Source of the DNA: a virus
Virus record (IMG/VR): IMGVR_UViG_3300046804_005603
Location: 1-20,735 of that record
DNA: 20,735 nucleotides
Strand: one strand, 5' to 3'
The notes below the pieces were generated by a model. It searched no databases, was not told the DNA's origin, and saw nothing but the letters and a program-made list of their open reading frames with translations. A program made the position numbers and the translations under genes. Below are positions 7,993 to 14,424 of the stretch, in pieces (the first letter of the stretch is position 1; each line of letters starts with the position of its first letter).

Positions 7993-8187
7993 CTATTTTT
8001 TCTTTTTCAACTTTTTCTTTTTATGTGGTAGCGCATTAAATAGTCCACCAGGTATTTGTTCAGTATTAGAAGAAGATGGTACATTAGAAGGAAATATTAC
8101 ATTAGGAACATTCGGACGTCTTAATATATTATCACCTGTCATTGGTGCAAACTCGACCATTAGTTTTGTATACAACTCATCAAACAT
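7993..8187 (-). CDS. Small hypothetical protein with poly-lysine tail (64 aa)
   Basis: Not recognised. The middle is Pro/Asn/Ser-rich and probably disordered (RRPNVPNVIFPSNVPSSSN), and the protein ends in a run of lysines (HKKKKLKKKK), which suggests binding to nucleic acid or to an acidic surface. A late-type box (AATAAATA, 8205 to 8198 on the minus strand) lies 10 bases before its ATG, so it may be a late, virion-associated gene. Divergent from the plus-strand gene beginning at 8220. Confidence 0.55.
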   Translation of the reverse strand: MFDELYTKLMVEFAPMTGDNILRRPNVPNVIFPSNVPSSSNTEQIPGGLFNALPHKKKKLKKKK

Positions 8188-8197
8188 AAGTTATTAG

Positions 8198-8214
8198 TAT
8201 TTATTGAATAAATA
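8198..8214. promoter_or_regulatory. Palindromic double late-promoter box
   Basis: The 17 bases TATTTATTGAATAAATA form a perfect inverted repeat with a single central G (8206). Read on either strand it gives AATAAATA, the late-box pattern of this genome. One arm points to the minus-strand gene starting at 8187 (10-base spacing), the other to the plus-strand ATG at 8220 (5-base spacing). It probably serves both divergent genes. Confidence 0.55.
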
Positions 8215-8219
8215 TGATT

Positions 8220-8564
8220 ATGAGATCGACCGATGTGGATAATATTTATCTTGAATATTCAAGTCAAGTACAGCCTGGTAATGCACCAATTCTACCTGAG
8301 CCAAGTAGTTCATACTTAACAACACAAAGTATGAATGGTCCAGGGAACGGCCCACATACATTATCAGATCATAATTCAGTTATAGATGGTAATGAAGGAA
8401 CAATGATACCAGGCTTACGTAAAAAGGATAATACTTTAATCAAGAAAAAAGAATTGATTAAAGTTATTAACAAGCTTATAAATGCAAGTGAAGCTAGAAA
8501 AATGAAATATGCTACTGATGTTTTAGTACAGCTTAAAAATGCTATTAAACATCTTTCTGCTTAA
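8220..8564 (+). CDS. Hypothetical late protein (114 aa)
   Basis: Not recognised. The first 60 residues are Ser/Pro/Gly/Asn-rich and probably unstructured (QPGNAPILPEPSSSYL, GPGNGPHTLSDHN). The last 50 are basic and helical (KKKELIKVINKLINASEARKMKYATDVLVQL). An in-frame ATG exists at 8214, but it overlaps the AATAAATA box. I chose 8220 because it puts the ATG 5 bases after the box, the spacing seen at several other late genes. Its 3' end overlaps the converging membrane-protein gene by 20 bases. Probably a minor virion or assembly protein. Confidence 0.65.
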   Translation: MRSTDVDNIYLEYSSQVQPGNAPILPEPSSSYLTTQSMNGPGNGPHTLSDHNSVIDGNEGTMIPGLRKKDNTLIKKKELIKVINKLINASEARKMKYATDVLVQLKNAIKHLSA

Positions 8565-8841
8565 GTTTAACTGTTATTTGCTGTATACATTGAACAATTG
8601 AATCTGCAGTCCAACTACACGCAGCAGATATAAGCGGTGCTAGTATACACCGACTATGCAGACTATCAATAGTAAATGGTAATAATATTACACCAGACCA
8701 AAACCCAAGACAAAGAGAACATTTAAATAATTCATCTAATTTTTCTGATCTTTGTACTAAGTAATCTCGGATCGGTTTTAAAATATGACCATATTTTAAA
8801 ATAAAAGTCAATCCGATATTAGCTAATATTACCCAGATCAT
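8545..8841 (-). CDS. DUF1360-like small membrane protein
   Basis: 98 residues with three hydrophobic segments: about 2-21 (IWVILANIGLTFILKYGHIL), 39-58 (FKCSLCLGFWSGVILLPF) and 65-85 (CILAPLISAACSWTADSIVQ). The 'CSLCLGFWSG' motif at the start of the second segment is the hallmark of DUF1360, a family of small membrane proteins common in phages and Bacillus, of unknown function. The N-terminus has no separate signal peptide. The ATG overlaps the 3' end of the 64-residue gene before it by 23 bases, and its own 3' end overlaps the converging plus-strand gene. Confidence 0.75.
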   Translation of the reverse strand: MIWVILANIGLTFILKYGHILKPIRDYLVQRSEKLDELFKCSLCLGFWSGVILLPFTIDSLHSRCILAPLISAACSWTADSIVQCIQQITVKLKQKDV

Positions 8842-9013
8842 ATTGCGCGAGTTTTTCAGTTAGCTCGATCAATTCATCTTTTTGCAAAAGAATCTTTCCT
8901 CCAAAATCATCGGTAATTTCAAATAAATTGCTATTTACATCAGTTTGTGAAACTGTAGGGCAGCCATTGCCACCACAGCAAAGCTTGAATTGGATTTTTG
9001 ATTGGTTGTTCAT
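8819..9013 (-). CDS. Small Cys-containing hypothetical protein (64 aa)
   Basis: Not recognised. The segment LCCGGNGCPTV (12-22) holds three cysteines and could bind a metal or a flavin. The rest reads as a short beta hairpin (NLFEITDDFGGKILLQKDE) followed by a helix. The last 23 bases are shared, in another frame, with the start of the membrane-protein gene, which suggests co-translation. A near late box (AATAAAAATA) precedes the ATG but is not an exact match. Confidence 0.6.
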   Translation of the reverse strand: MNNQSKIQFKLCCGGNGCPTVSQTDVNSNLFEITDDFGGKILLQKDELIELTEKLAQYDLGNIS

Positions 9014-9022
9014 AAAATATTT

Positions 9023-9370
9023 TTATTGCGCGAGGATTGATCCTGTATAAAACGCTGTACGATACGAAACTGTTATTGCGCTTGAAGCGCTTGCACTTAC
9101 CACGCTAGTCGACGTCATACCTTTAAATTTAAATTGAGTTGCACCGTTATTATTAAGCGGAATTGTTAATGCATTTACAAAATCATTGTTATCATAAAGA
9201 GTGACAGTTGCTGTGCTTGCAGGGAATATAAAATCAATTTCAGAACATGCTGTTTGTGTTCCACACAAAGAGCGTAAAGTTGTGGTGAATAATTGTGTAT
9301 ATGATTGACAAATATTCTTATTATAATATGTAGAACCGTTATTTGTAGTAAGTGGTACAGGGGTAGCCAT
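9023..9370 (-). CDS. Probable small virion protein (115 aa)
   Basis: Not recognised by family. The composition is that of a beta-sandwich structural protein: Thr/Ser/Asn/Ala-rich, few charges, alternating strands (ATVTLYDNNDFVNALTIPL, ATQFKFKGM, SAITVSYRTAFYTGSI). Two cysteines lie at about 36 and 42. A GATAAATA box ends 5 bases before its ATG, the same arrangement as gp21, so late expression is likely. It could be a head-decoration or tail-associated protein; the sequence alone does not decide. Confidence 0.65.
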   Translation of the reverse strand: MATPVPLTTNNGSTYYNKNICQSYTQLFTTTLRSLCGTQTACSEIDFIFPASTATVTLYDNNDFVNALTIPLNNNGATQFKFKGMTSTSVVSASASSAITVSYRTAFYTGSILAQ

Positions 9371-9371
9371 G

Positions 9372-10121
9372 TTAATATTTATCTATCTCGTCTAGAAATG
9401 TCTTCACTTTTAGCTTAAATCTTTGCCATAATTTTGGAGATTTAGATAACGCATCTAACATATCTACTTTATTTTTAAATGCAAATGGTAACAAATTCAA
9501 ATCGTAATTTTCCCAAGGACTTTTAAGAAACGTTAATAAGCTATTCTTAAATTTTTGTATAAAAATATTGCGCACAGGTTGTGGCAAATTTTTAGCTTTT
9601 TGTAATGTTTCTTGTAATCTATGAAAAACTTCAGCTTCTTGTGCATCTAATTCATGAGGTGCACCATAATAAAAAAACTCATTCTCAAACCCCTTTTTAC
9701 CTTGCAAATGTTTTGTATATGATTTATGTGCGTGTTTATACTGCTGTGTGGCGTGGCGCAATTCATGCTTTAAATGGTTTATCATATTATTTTCATGTCG
9801 CGGATCTAAAGCCATAATATAATTCAATACAATTATATTGTATTTGCGTGTTATAATATCAAATCCTTTATAATATGCTGGTTCTTTAATTTTACCGATA
9901 AATACAGTAACATTTATTTTTTTGTTTGTAGATTTATCTATTGTTGATATTTTACCAATGGGTACACGTCTTGTATGTGCAAGCGATTTAATTTTTGCAA
10001 CTTTTTCTTTTGTGTTGTATTTTTTTAAAAGTTGATGAATTAACATTTCTGCTTGTTTTTCGTCTTGGCTGGATAATGATGGGAAACGCTTTTCTAAAAT
10101 GTATGTTTTAAATGTTCGCAT
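9372..10121 (-). CDS. Putative zincin metallopeptidase
   Basis: 249 residues. The central motif LKHELRHATQQ (117-127) fits H-E-x-x-H of zinc metallopeptidases, with zinc-binding His119 and His123 and catalytic Glu120. APHELDAQEAEVF (154-166) supplies acidic residues (E157, D159, E162) placed about 35 residues later, as the third ligand of gluzincin-like enzymes often is. The N-terminus MRTFKTYILEK resembles the short 'M-R/K-T/S-F-K-x-[FY]' leaders seen on internal head proteins of T4-like phages. A late box precedes the gene, so it may be packaged in the head or act in head maturation. This role is inference. A degenerate protease fold without activity is also possible. Confidence 0.6.
   Translation of the reverse strand: MRTFKTYILEKRFPSLSSQDEKQAEMLIHQLLKKYNTKEKVAKIKSLAHTRRVPIGKISTIDKSTNKKINVTVFIGKIKEPAYYKGFDIITRKYNIIVLNYIMALDPRHENNMINHLKHELRHATQQYKHAHKSYTKHLQGKKGFENEFFYYGAPHELDAQEAEVFHRLQETLQKAKNLPQPVRNIFIQKFKNSLLTFLKSPWENYDLNLLPFAFKNKVDMLDALSKSPKLWQRFKLKVKTFLDEIDKY
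9376..9383 (-). promoter_or_regulatory. T4-type late promoter box (GATAAATA)
   Basis: Minus-strand GATAAATA, 5 bases (TTAAC) before the ATG at 9370 of the 115-residue protein. It lies inside the last codons of the upstream metallopeptidase gene. Confidence 0.6.
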
Positions 10122-10130
10122 TTTATTATA

Positions 10131-10138
10131 TATTTATT
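10131..10138 (-). promoter_or_regulatory. T4-type late promoter box (AATAAATA)
   Basis: Minus-strand AATAAATA, 9 bases before the ATG at 10121. Its first two bases are part of the TAA stop codon (10139-10137) of the upstream endonuclease gene. Confidence 0.55.
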
Positions 10139-11684
10139 ATATTAATTGAAATAAGTAATTCCCGCAGTCCCATATTCTTGTATATCCATTATTAGTCATA
10201 TTAACATGTTCTGTTAAATTAGGATCGTATATCTTTAATAGTTTGGGAAGCTCTGTTTTTCTATATTTCCATCTGTGTTCTCTCACGATAAAGTGCTTTG
10301 TATACCAATAATTAGGAACAGTTTCTCTCACAAGTTCAAATCCAGCTTTAATATAAGTGTTACCCGCAGACCACCGTTTATCGCAATAGCTATAAATTAT
10401 AGAATCAGATCTTAACTGTTTGAAATATTTTATAAGTTTCGACAAACCACCAGTAATTGCAAAATTGTTTATAGTTGCGTATCTAATTAATTCGAAATCA
10501 TTAGAACGAGATTGTTTAAACCCGGTCACGCGTCTCATTTTACCAAATGTAGCAACCGCAACTAATCTATCTTTATAAAATAATCCGACATTTGTATTAC
10601 TTGGCGCATCTCCTTGAAGGTGATATTTTTCCATAAACGATTTTTTTGTTTTTGTATTAAGTAATTGCACTGCGCACTCTCTCGCACCAATTTTATATCT
10701 GGTTTTATGTAATAAATGTTTTAATTTAGATAATACCACCTTTCTTTTGAATTGTAACTCATCTTCAAATATTTGAATCAATTGTATACCTTTTTGTTTG
10801 AAAAATTCTTGTTTATTTACATGGTAATGTTTGTCTAAAAGCTTTTCTGAATGCCAGTATAAACCGTTAATTTCTATACCAAGTTTATATTCCGGAATAT
10901 AAACATCAATTTCATATTCATTATCAAATTCTTTTCTTGCGCGATATATGTAATTAATACCTAAATTATCAAGAAATTTTTTGATTAATTTTTCATTTTT
11001 AGTACCTTTTTCTGGATTGCAAAAAGGACAAATTTGTTCGTTCAATTTTTGTCTACCTAATACATACTCAAATGTGTTATCACATTTTTTACATTTTAAT
11101 TGATATCTATGATATGTTCCTTTATATTCATTAAAGTTAAATGCTGGCAGTATATAGTCGTTATTCAGTAAATAGTTATAGTATTTTAGTTTATGCGTTA
11201 ATTGAATTTTATTTCCACAATGAGTTCTTTTAATATCACCGTTTTTAATTCTTTGTTTATATTCATTAGATTGTGTGTAATTTGATACACCATATTTAGA
11301 TTGAAGGGTTTCATTTTTTTTAGATATACCATGTTTACTAATCAACACATTCGATGCTCCATATCGTTCAATATTCGTTTTGCGTTTTTTGTCTTGAATG
11401 TTTTTAATATCAGAGATTCTACATTTATTTGAACAGTATAATTGCCATCCGTTGTTACTATTAAATTTTACGTTCTTATTACAACATTTACATACTGGTT
11501 GCGCAACGATATTATTTACCCAGCAATACACTTTTAATGAAAATGGCTTATCAATAAATGATATTTCTTTGTTTATTTTTGTGTGACAATCTTTACCAAA
11601 TTTGTTTATGAACATTTGCTCTTTAATAAATCTGTACGATCCTTTGTAATTTGTTTGTATAAAATCTTTAATTTGGTCTTGCAT
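10137..11684 (-). CDS. Freestanding Vsr-like / homing-type endonuclease with zinc fingers
   Basis: 515 residues, a family scattered through large phages. Domains in order: a zinc finger CKCC...YCSNKC (C65, C68, C84, C88); short repeats of the type N-x-x-x-Y-G-x-S-N (103-112 and 124-135), probably DNA-binding; a zinc ribbon CKKC...CPFC (198-222); a Vsr/PD-(D/E)xK-like nuclease core YEIDVYIPEYKLGIEINGLYWHSEK (257-281, split: D260, E271, N273, H278), followed by LIQIFEDE (302-309); and a C-terminal domain (about 340-515) with GNTYIKAGFEL (441-451), a GNAT-like pattern. Such genes behave as mobile, intron-less homing elements in phages. It stands between the capsid gene and the metallopeptidase, with its own TATAAATA promoter and just after the capsid terminator. 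Codon use is AT-richer than in the capsid gene. Confidence 0.8.
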   Translation of the reverse strand: MQDQIKDFIQTNYKGSYRFIKEQMFINKFGKDCHTKINKEISFIDKPFSLKVYCWVNNIVAQPVCKCCNKNVKFNSNNGWQLYCSNKCRISDIKNIQDKKRKTNIERYGASNVLISKHGISKKNETLQSKYGVSNYTQSNEYKQRIKNGDIKRTHCGNKIQLTHKLKYYNYLLNNDYILPAFNFNEYKGTYHRYQLKCKKCDNTFEYVLGRQKLNEQICPFCNPEKGTKNEKLIKKFLDNLGINYIYRARKEFDNEYEIDVYIPEYKLGIEINGLYWHSEKLLDKHYHVNKQEFFKQKGIQLIQIFEDELQFKRKVVLSKLKHLLHKTRYKIGARECAVQLLNTKTKKSFMEKYHLQGDAPSNTNVGLFYKDRLVAVATFGKMRRVTGFKQSRSNDFELIRYATINNFAITGGLSKLIKYFKQLRSDSIIYSYCDKRWSAGNTYIKAGFELVRETVPNYWYTKHFIVREHRWKYRKTELPKLLKIYDPNLTEHVNMTNNGYTRIWDCGNYLFQLI

Positions 11685-11695
11685 GCTTTTAATAC

Positions 11696-11703
11696 TATTT
11701 ATA
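11696..11703 (-). promoter_or_regulatory. T4 late promoter box (TATAAATA)
   Basis: An exact minus-strand match to the T4 late consensus, 11 bases before the ATG at 11684 of the endonuclease gene. It lies after the capsid-gene terminator, so the endonuclease is transcribed independently of gp23. Confidence 0.65.
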
Positions 11704-11734
11704 TTAGCACCGATAATATTATCAATATGATTTA

Positions 11735-11773
11735 GAATAAAAAAGGAAACGCTCTCATTTCTGAGAGCGTTTC
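11735..11773 (-). terminator. Strong factor-independent terminator after gp23
   Basis: On the minus strand, a perfect 12-bp stem (11773-11762 with 11757-11746; arms GAAACGCTCTCA and TGAGAGCGTTTC) is capped by a GAAA tetraloop (11761-11758) and followed by C and six T residues (11745-11739). It lies 23 bases beyond the gp23 stop. The GNRA loop and the U-tract make it a textbook intrinsic terminator. Confidence 0.92.
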
Positions 11774-11795
11774 GATTGCTTGACTAATCCGAAGA

Positions 11796-13283
11796 TTAGA
11801 AGTATACTGATTGATTACCCGGAGTAAACGCGGTACCAAGACCCTGAACGAGCACGAGGTGGTAATAAAGATTAGCACCAAAGATGTTGTCTACAACACC
11901 ATAACGTGTTAATAGACCAACTCGAGGAGCAAAATCGTTAGGACCGATTGTGCGTTGAACCATTACTGGGATATATGGGCAGTAGATGATACCTGTATCA
12001 TAGAATTCGCTACCCTTGAAACCAAGGAGAGCATACTCAATACCACTTGTCTGTCCAGAGTAACCGTTGCCGGTTCCATAAACAGATGTGTTTTGAGATT
12101 CTGTGCGTGTATCACGATAAACGTTGAAACGTCCACCTAAGCTACCAACCTTAGCAACGCCTGTTGGCTGGGTATTGACGGTGCCCTGGACGGTCACCCA
12201 CTGGAATTCAGGGAGTGCTTCCAAGATTGCGCAAACGCGTGGAGTTGCAACGATAAAGTTTGCAGAACCACGGCGGTTACGTACTGCCATACGATTTGCT
12301 TCGTTGATGAGCTTCTGATAGAAGTCACGGCTACGTTCTACTAACCAACGACCATCAGCAGATGCTGGATTCCAAATAGAAATACCAGGACCAAATCCAC
12401 CATTTAAGGCAGACTGGATCATACGAAGAACCATTTCACGGTCGATTTCTGCTTGAAGTTCATATGCCATAGCATTTGTGATTTCAGCATCGATATCGAT
12501 ACCATTCATGTTCTTAAGATCCTGCTCGAGTTCTACCGACCAGCGAGCACCAAGTCTACGAGTACCTGCTTCAACAGCAGTCTTTTCGAAACTGATGTCA
12601 ACTGTTGGGATATTGGCATTGATTTCGAAATTCTTGAGAATTTCTGCAACACCCTTATCTTGATCAGCAAATGACCAGTAGCTGGAGTTACCAGTTAATG
12701 CGGTTGAGCTTGTGCCAGTGAAGCGGGTATCAAGGTGTTGATAACCTAATTCATTGTTTTTTGCAGAACCGGAACCGGTGTATTGTCCACCGTACTGAGT
12801 ACGGGTACCAACAGTCTGTGCATTTGGTGAATCAACACCATCGCCACCGCCAAGTGTGGTTGTACCATACTTATAACGGAGAGCAAATGCTAGACCAACT
12901 GGACCGCTCATTGGCTGAACGCCGACGATTTCGTTAGTAATAAGTTCAGGGAAAGTACGACGAATCATGGGAATCAAAATCTTTGGAAGACGAGCATCAT
13001 TTGCAGCATATGTATCACCGGATGTGATCGTATTTGGTGGATTATAGTTCCCCCCTGCGGAAGAACCGAATACGCTACCAGTTGGACCGCCAGCAACATT
13101 TGCTTCGTTAAAGCAGTATGTCTCTTGGTTCTCAAGCAACATAGCTGTGTTTAAACGAACGTGTTCATCTTCAATCGGTGCTACATTCTTCGATGAATAG
13201 TCGAGGACTGCGCCCCACTTTTCAAGAAGTTGTGAAGCACGATCTTGATTGATATAAGCCTGTGTAGGTTTAATCTTATTCAT
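11796..13283 (-). CDS. 23: Major capsid protein precursor gp23
   Basis: 495 residues; T4 gp23 is 521. It forms the hexamers of the head. Conserved T4-family segments: LLENQE (49-54), the cleavage region CFNE/ANVAGG (57-66), LIPMIRRTFPELI (102-114), GVQPMSGPVGLAFALRYKYG (120-139), and the long helix with MAYELQAEIDREMV. The T4 precursor is cut by gp21 after Glu in FLTE/AEIGG; here the aligned cut would be after Glu60, giving a mature protein of 435 residues. The last third ends in the usual 'GPNDFAPRVGLLTRYG' region. Base composition is visibly richer in G and C than in its neighbours, with more frequently used codons, as for a highly expressed gene. Its leader has AAAGGAAA about 12 bases before the ATG, and a strong terminator follows. 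Confidence 0.97.
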   Translation of the reverse strand: MNKIKPTQAYINQDRASQLLEKWGAVLDYSSKNVAPIEDEHVRLNTAMLLENQETYCFNEANVAGGPTGSVFGSSAGGNYNPPNTITSGDTYAANDARLPKILIPMIRRTFPELITNEIVGVQPMSGPVGLAFALRYKYGTTTLGGGDGVDSPNAQTVGTRTQYGGQYTGSGSAKNNELGYQHLDTRFTGTSSTALTGNSSYWSFADQDKGVAEILKNFEINANIPTVDISFEKTAVEAGTRRLGARWSVELEQDLKNMNGIDIDAEITNAMAYELQAEIDREMVLRMIQSALNGGFGPGISIWNPASADGRWLVERSRDFYQKLINEANRMAVRNRRGSANFIVATPRVCAILEALPEFQWVTVQGTVNTQPTGVAKVGSLGGRFNVYRDTRTESQNTSVYGTGNGYSGQTSGIEYALLGFKGSEFYDTGIIYCPYIPVMVQRTIGPNDFAPRVGLLTRYGVVDNIFGANLYYHLVLVQGLGTAFTPGNQSVYF

Positions 13284-13373
13284 AATTGTTGTGTGTTTCC
13301 TTTCTTGTTAAATGTCGTAAGAAAATATTACGACGTTCAGATATATGACGTATATATCTCTACTTAAAAACTA
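13284..13373 (-). promoter_or_regulatory. gp23 leader with two hairpins
   Basis: The 90 bases between gp22 and gp23 hold two potential RNA hairpins on the minus strand. One has a 7-bp stem GATATAT/ATATATC (13358-13340) with a 5-base loop. The other has a 7-bp stem GTCGTAA/TTACGAC (13334-13314) with a 7-base loop. They are followed by AAGAAAGGAAAC, a possible ribosome site. No NATAAATA box is present. The region may stabilise the capsid message or mark a processing site between gp22 and gp23. Confidence 0.5.
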
Positions 13374-14252
13374 TTAATATCGTGAAAGTTCACTCAAATA
13401 TGTGTTTAATTGAGGATCAACGTTCTCATTGATTATTTCTTCAACGTTTTCTTCAACCACCACATCTTCTTTAACTGTACGATTATTGAAAGCTTCTTCT
13501 TTTAATGTCTCGAGACGCTCTTCATCCTTTTTGTCGAAAAGGCTAAGTGTATAATCAATGTTCTCGGTTATAAACTTAGGAGATTTTCCGGCTAGCACGC
13601 GCTTTGCGTAAGCCTTCTTCTTCTCAGGAAGTAAAGCAGTCTTCTGTTCTAATATAAGATCAGCTTGCGTTTTAGCTAAGCTTTCTCTAAGAACAGCAAT
13701 TTGCTGCTTATGTGTCTCAAGCTCTTTAAGAGCTTCATCTATTTGTTGTTTACCATCAAGGATACCTTCTTTGATGGAATCGTTCATTAATGCGGAATCT
13801 ACTGCAAGTGATTCGCGCAAACTCTTTAAGATAATTGTGGCTTTTTTGTTCTTTACAGCCTCGTTTATCGTTTCTTGTGGAATTACTTCATCAAGATATG
13901 TTTCTAAATATAAACTAATATCATTGATAAGTTTTTCTTGTAAATTCTTTGCATCTTCTGTGATGGCGCCACTATAACGTTTTACAACTGCCTTTAATTT
14001 TTCAGCATTGTTTGCATCAATTGCTTCAACTACGTTTGTGAGCTTCTTAGAGTGATCAGCATCAATCGCTTCTAATAATGCTTGCAATTTTTCTGTGTAC
14101 TCAGCATCTTGTTTGTCAAGAGCTGCTTCAACATTTAATTGAACTTTTGAATCAACTGCTTCTAAAAAGGCAGTTTCGATTTGATTAAGAGAATCATCTG
14201 TTAAAAGACCTTGTGTCGCTTCTTTTAATAATGGTTTGATGTCTTTTGTCAT
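13374..14252 (-). CDS. 22: Prohead core scaffold protein gp22
   Basis: 292 residues; T4 gp22 is 269. Highly charged, helical and coiled-coil forming, as expected for the main prohead scaffold, which is degraded by gp21 during maturation. Residues 41-90 contain three tandem repeats of about 15 residues built on V-E-A-[IL]-D-x-x-x-x-x-K-L. The central part (160-225) has a long K/E/Q helix (GKQQIDEALKELETHKQQ). The C-terminal SPKFITENIDYTLSLFDKKDEERL resembles the conserved C-terminal end of T4-like scaffolds. The tail is very acidic (VVVEENVEEIINENVD). Position between gp21 and gp23 confirms the identity. The ATG follows the 48-residue gene by 7 bases. Confidence 0.88.
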   Translation of the reverse strand: MTKDIKPLLKEATQGLLTDDSLNQIETAFLEAVDSKVQLNVEAALDKQDAEYTEKLQALLEAIDADHSKKLTNVVEAIDANNAEKLKAVVKRYSGAITEDAKNLQEKLINDISLYLETYLDEVIPQETINEAVKNKKATIILKSLRESLAVDSALMNDSIKEGILDGKQQIDEALKELETHKQQIAVLRESLAKTQADLILEQKTALLPEKKKAYAKRVLAGKSPKFITENIDYTLSLFDKKDEERLETLKEEAFNNRTVKEDVVVEENVEEIINENVDPQLNTYLSELSRY

Positions 14253-14259
14253 ATTTTTG

Positions 14260-14406
14260 TTAAAAAGGTTTTACACTCTTCATAGCCTTCGAAATACGTG
14301 TTTTAATCTTTTCGTTGACTATTTGCTGTAAGTATTTATTCGCATCGTTGTAATTATTTTCGGATAAACACTTTAAAAAGTTAAGAATCTGTCGTTTTTG
14401 ATTCAT
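14260..14406 (-). CDS. Small prohead core protein, gp68-like (48 aa)
   Basis: A 48-codon frame from ATG 14406 to TAA 14262-14260. The product is basic and helical, beginning MNQKRQILNFLKCLSENNY and ending KSVKPF. In T4 the small core proteins gp67 and gp68 lie just upstream of gene 21. Here the small gene lies between 21 and 22, but its size, composition (KTRISKAMKSVK) and the perfect late box TATAAATA 10 bases before the ATG argue for a real gene of that kind. The helix 'YNDANKYLQQIVNEKIKTRI' is typical of such proteins in marine T4-like phages. Orthology to gp68 is an inference. Confidence 0.65.
   Translation of the reverse strand: MNQKRQILNFLKCLSENNYNDANKYLQQIVNEKIKTRISKAMKSVKPF
14333..14340 (-). 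promoter_or_regulatory. Possible late promoter box (AATAAATA) for gp22
   Basis: Minus-strand AATAAATA inside the 48-residue gene, about 80 bases before the gp22 ATG. It could give gp22 its own transcript. As it encodes codons of the small protein (Asn-Lys-Tyr), chance occurrence is possible. Confidence 0.35.
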
Positions 14407-14416
14407 ATTATATTGT

Positions 14417-14424
14417 TATTTATA
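14417..14424 (-). promoter_or_regulatory. T4 late promoter box (TATAAATA) before the small core gene
   Basis: Exact late consensus on the minus strand. The TAA stop codon of gp21 (14422-14420) lies inside the box, and the small core gene starts 10 bases after it. Confidence 0.65.

Noticed and set aside
8214-8219. ATG at 8214 as the start of the plus-strand gene
   Set aside because: It overlaps the AATAAATA box; the ATG at 8220 gives the 5-base spacing seen at other late genes.
11955-12674. Several plus-strand frames of 60-75 codons
   Set aside because: They lie wholly inside gp23 on the opposite strand, a common artefact in a long conserved gene.
13284-13373. Riboswitch or tRNA in the gp22-gp23 gap
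   Set aside because: Only two short hairpins; no cloverleaf and no known aptamer pattern.
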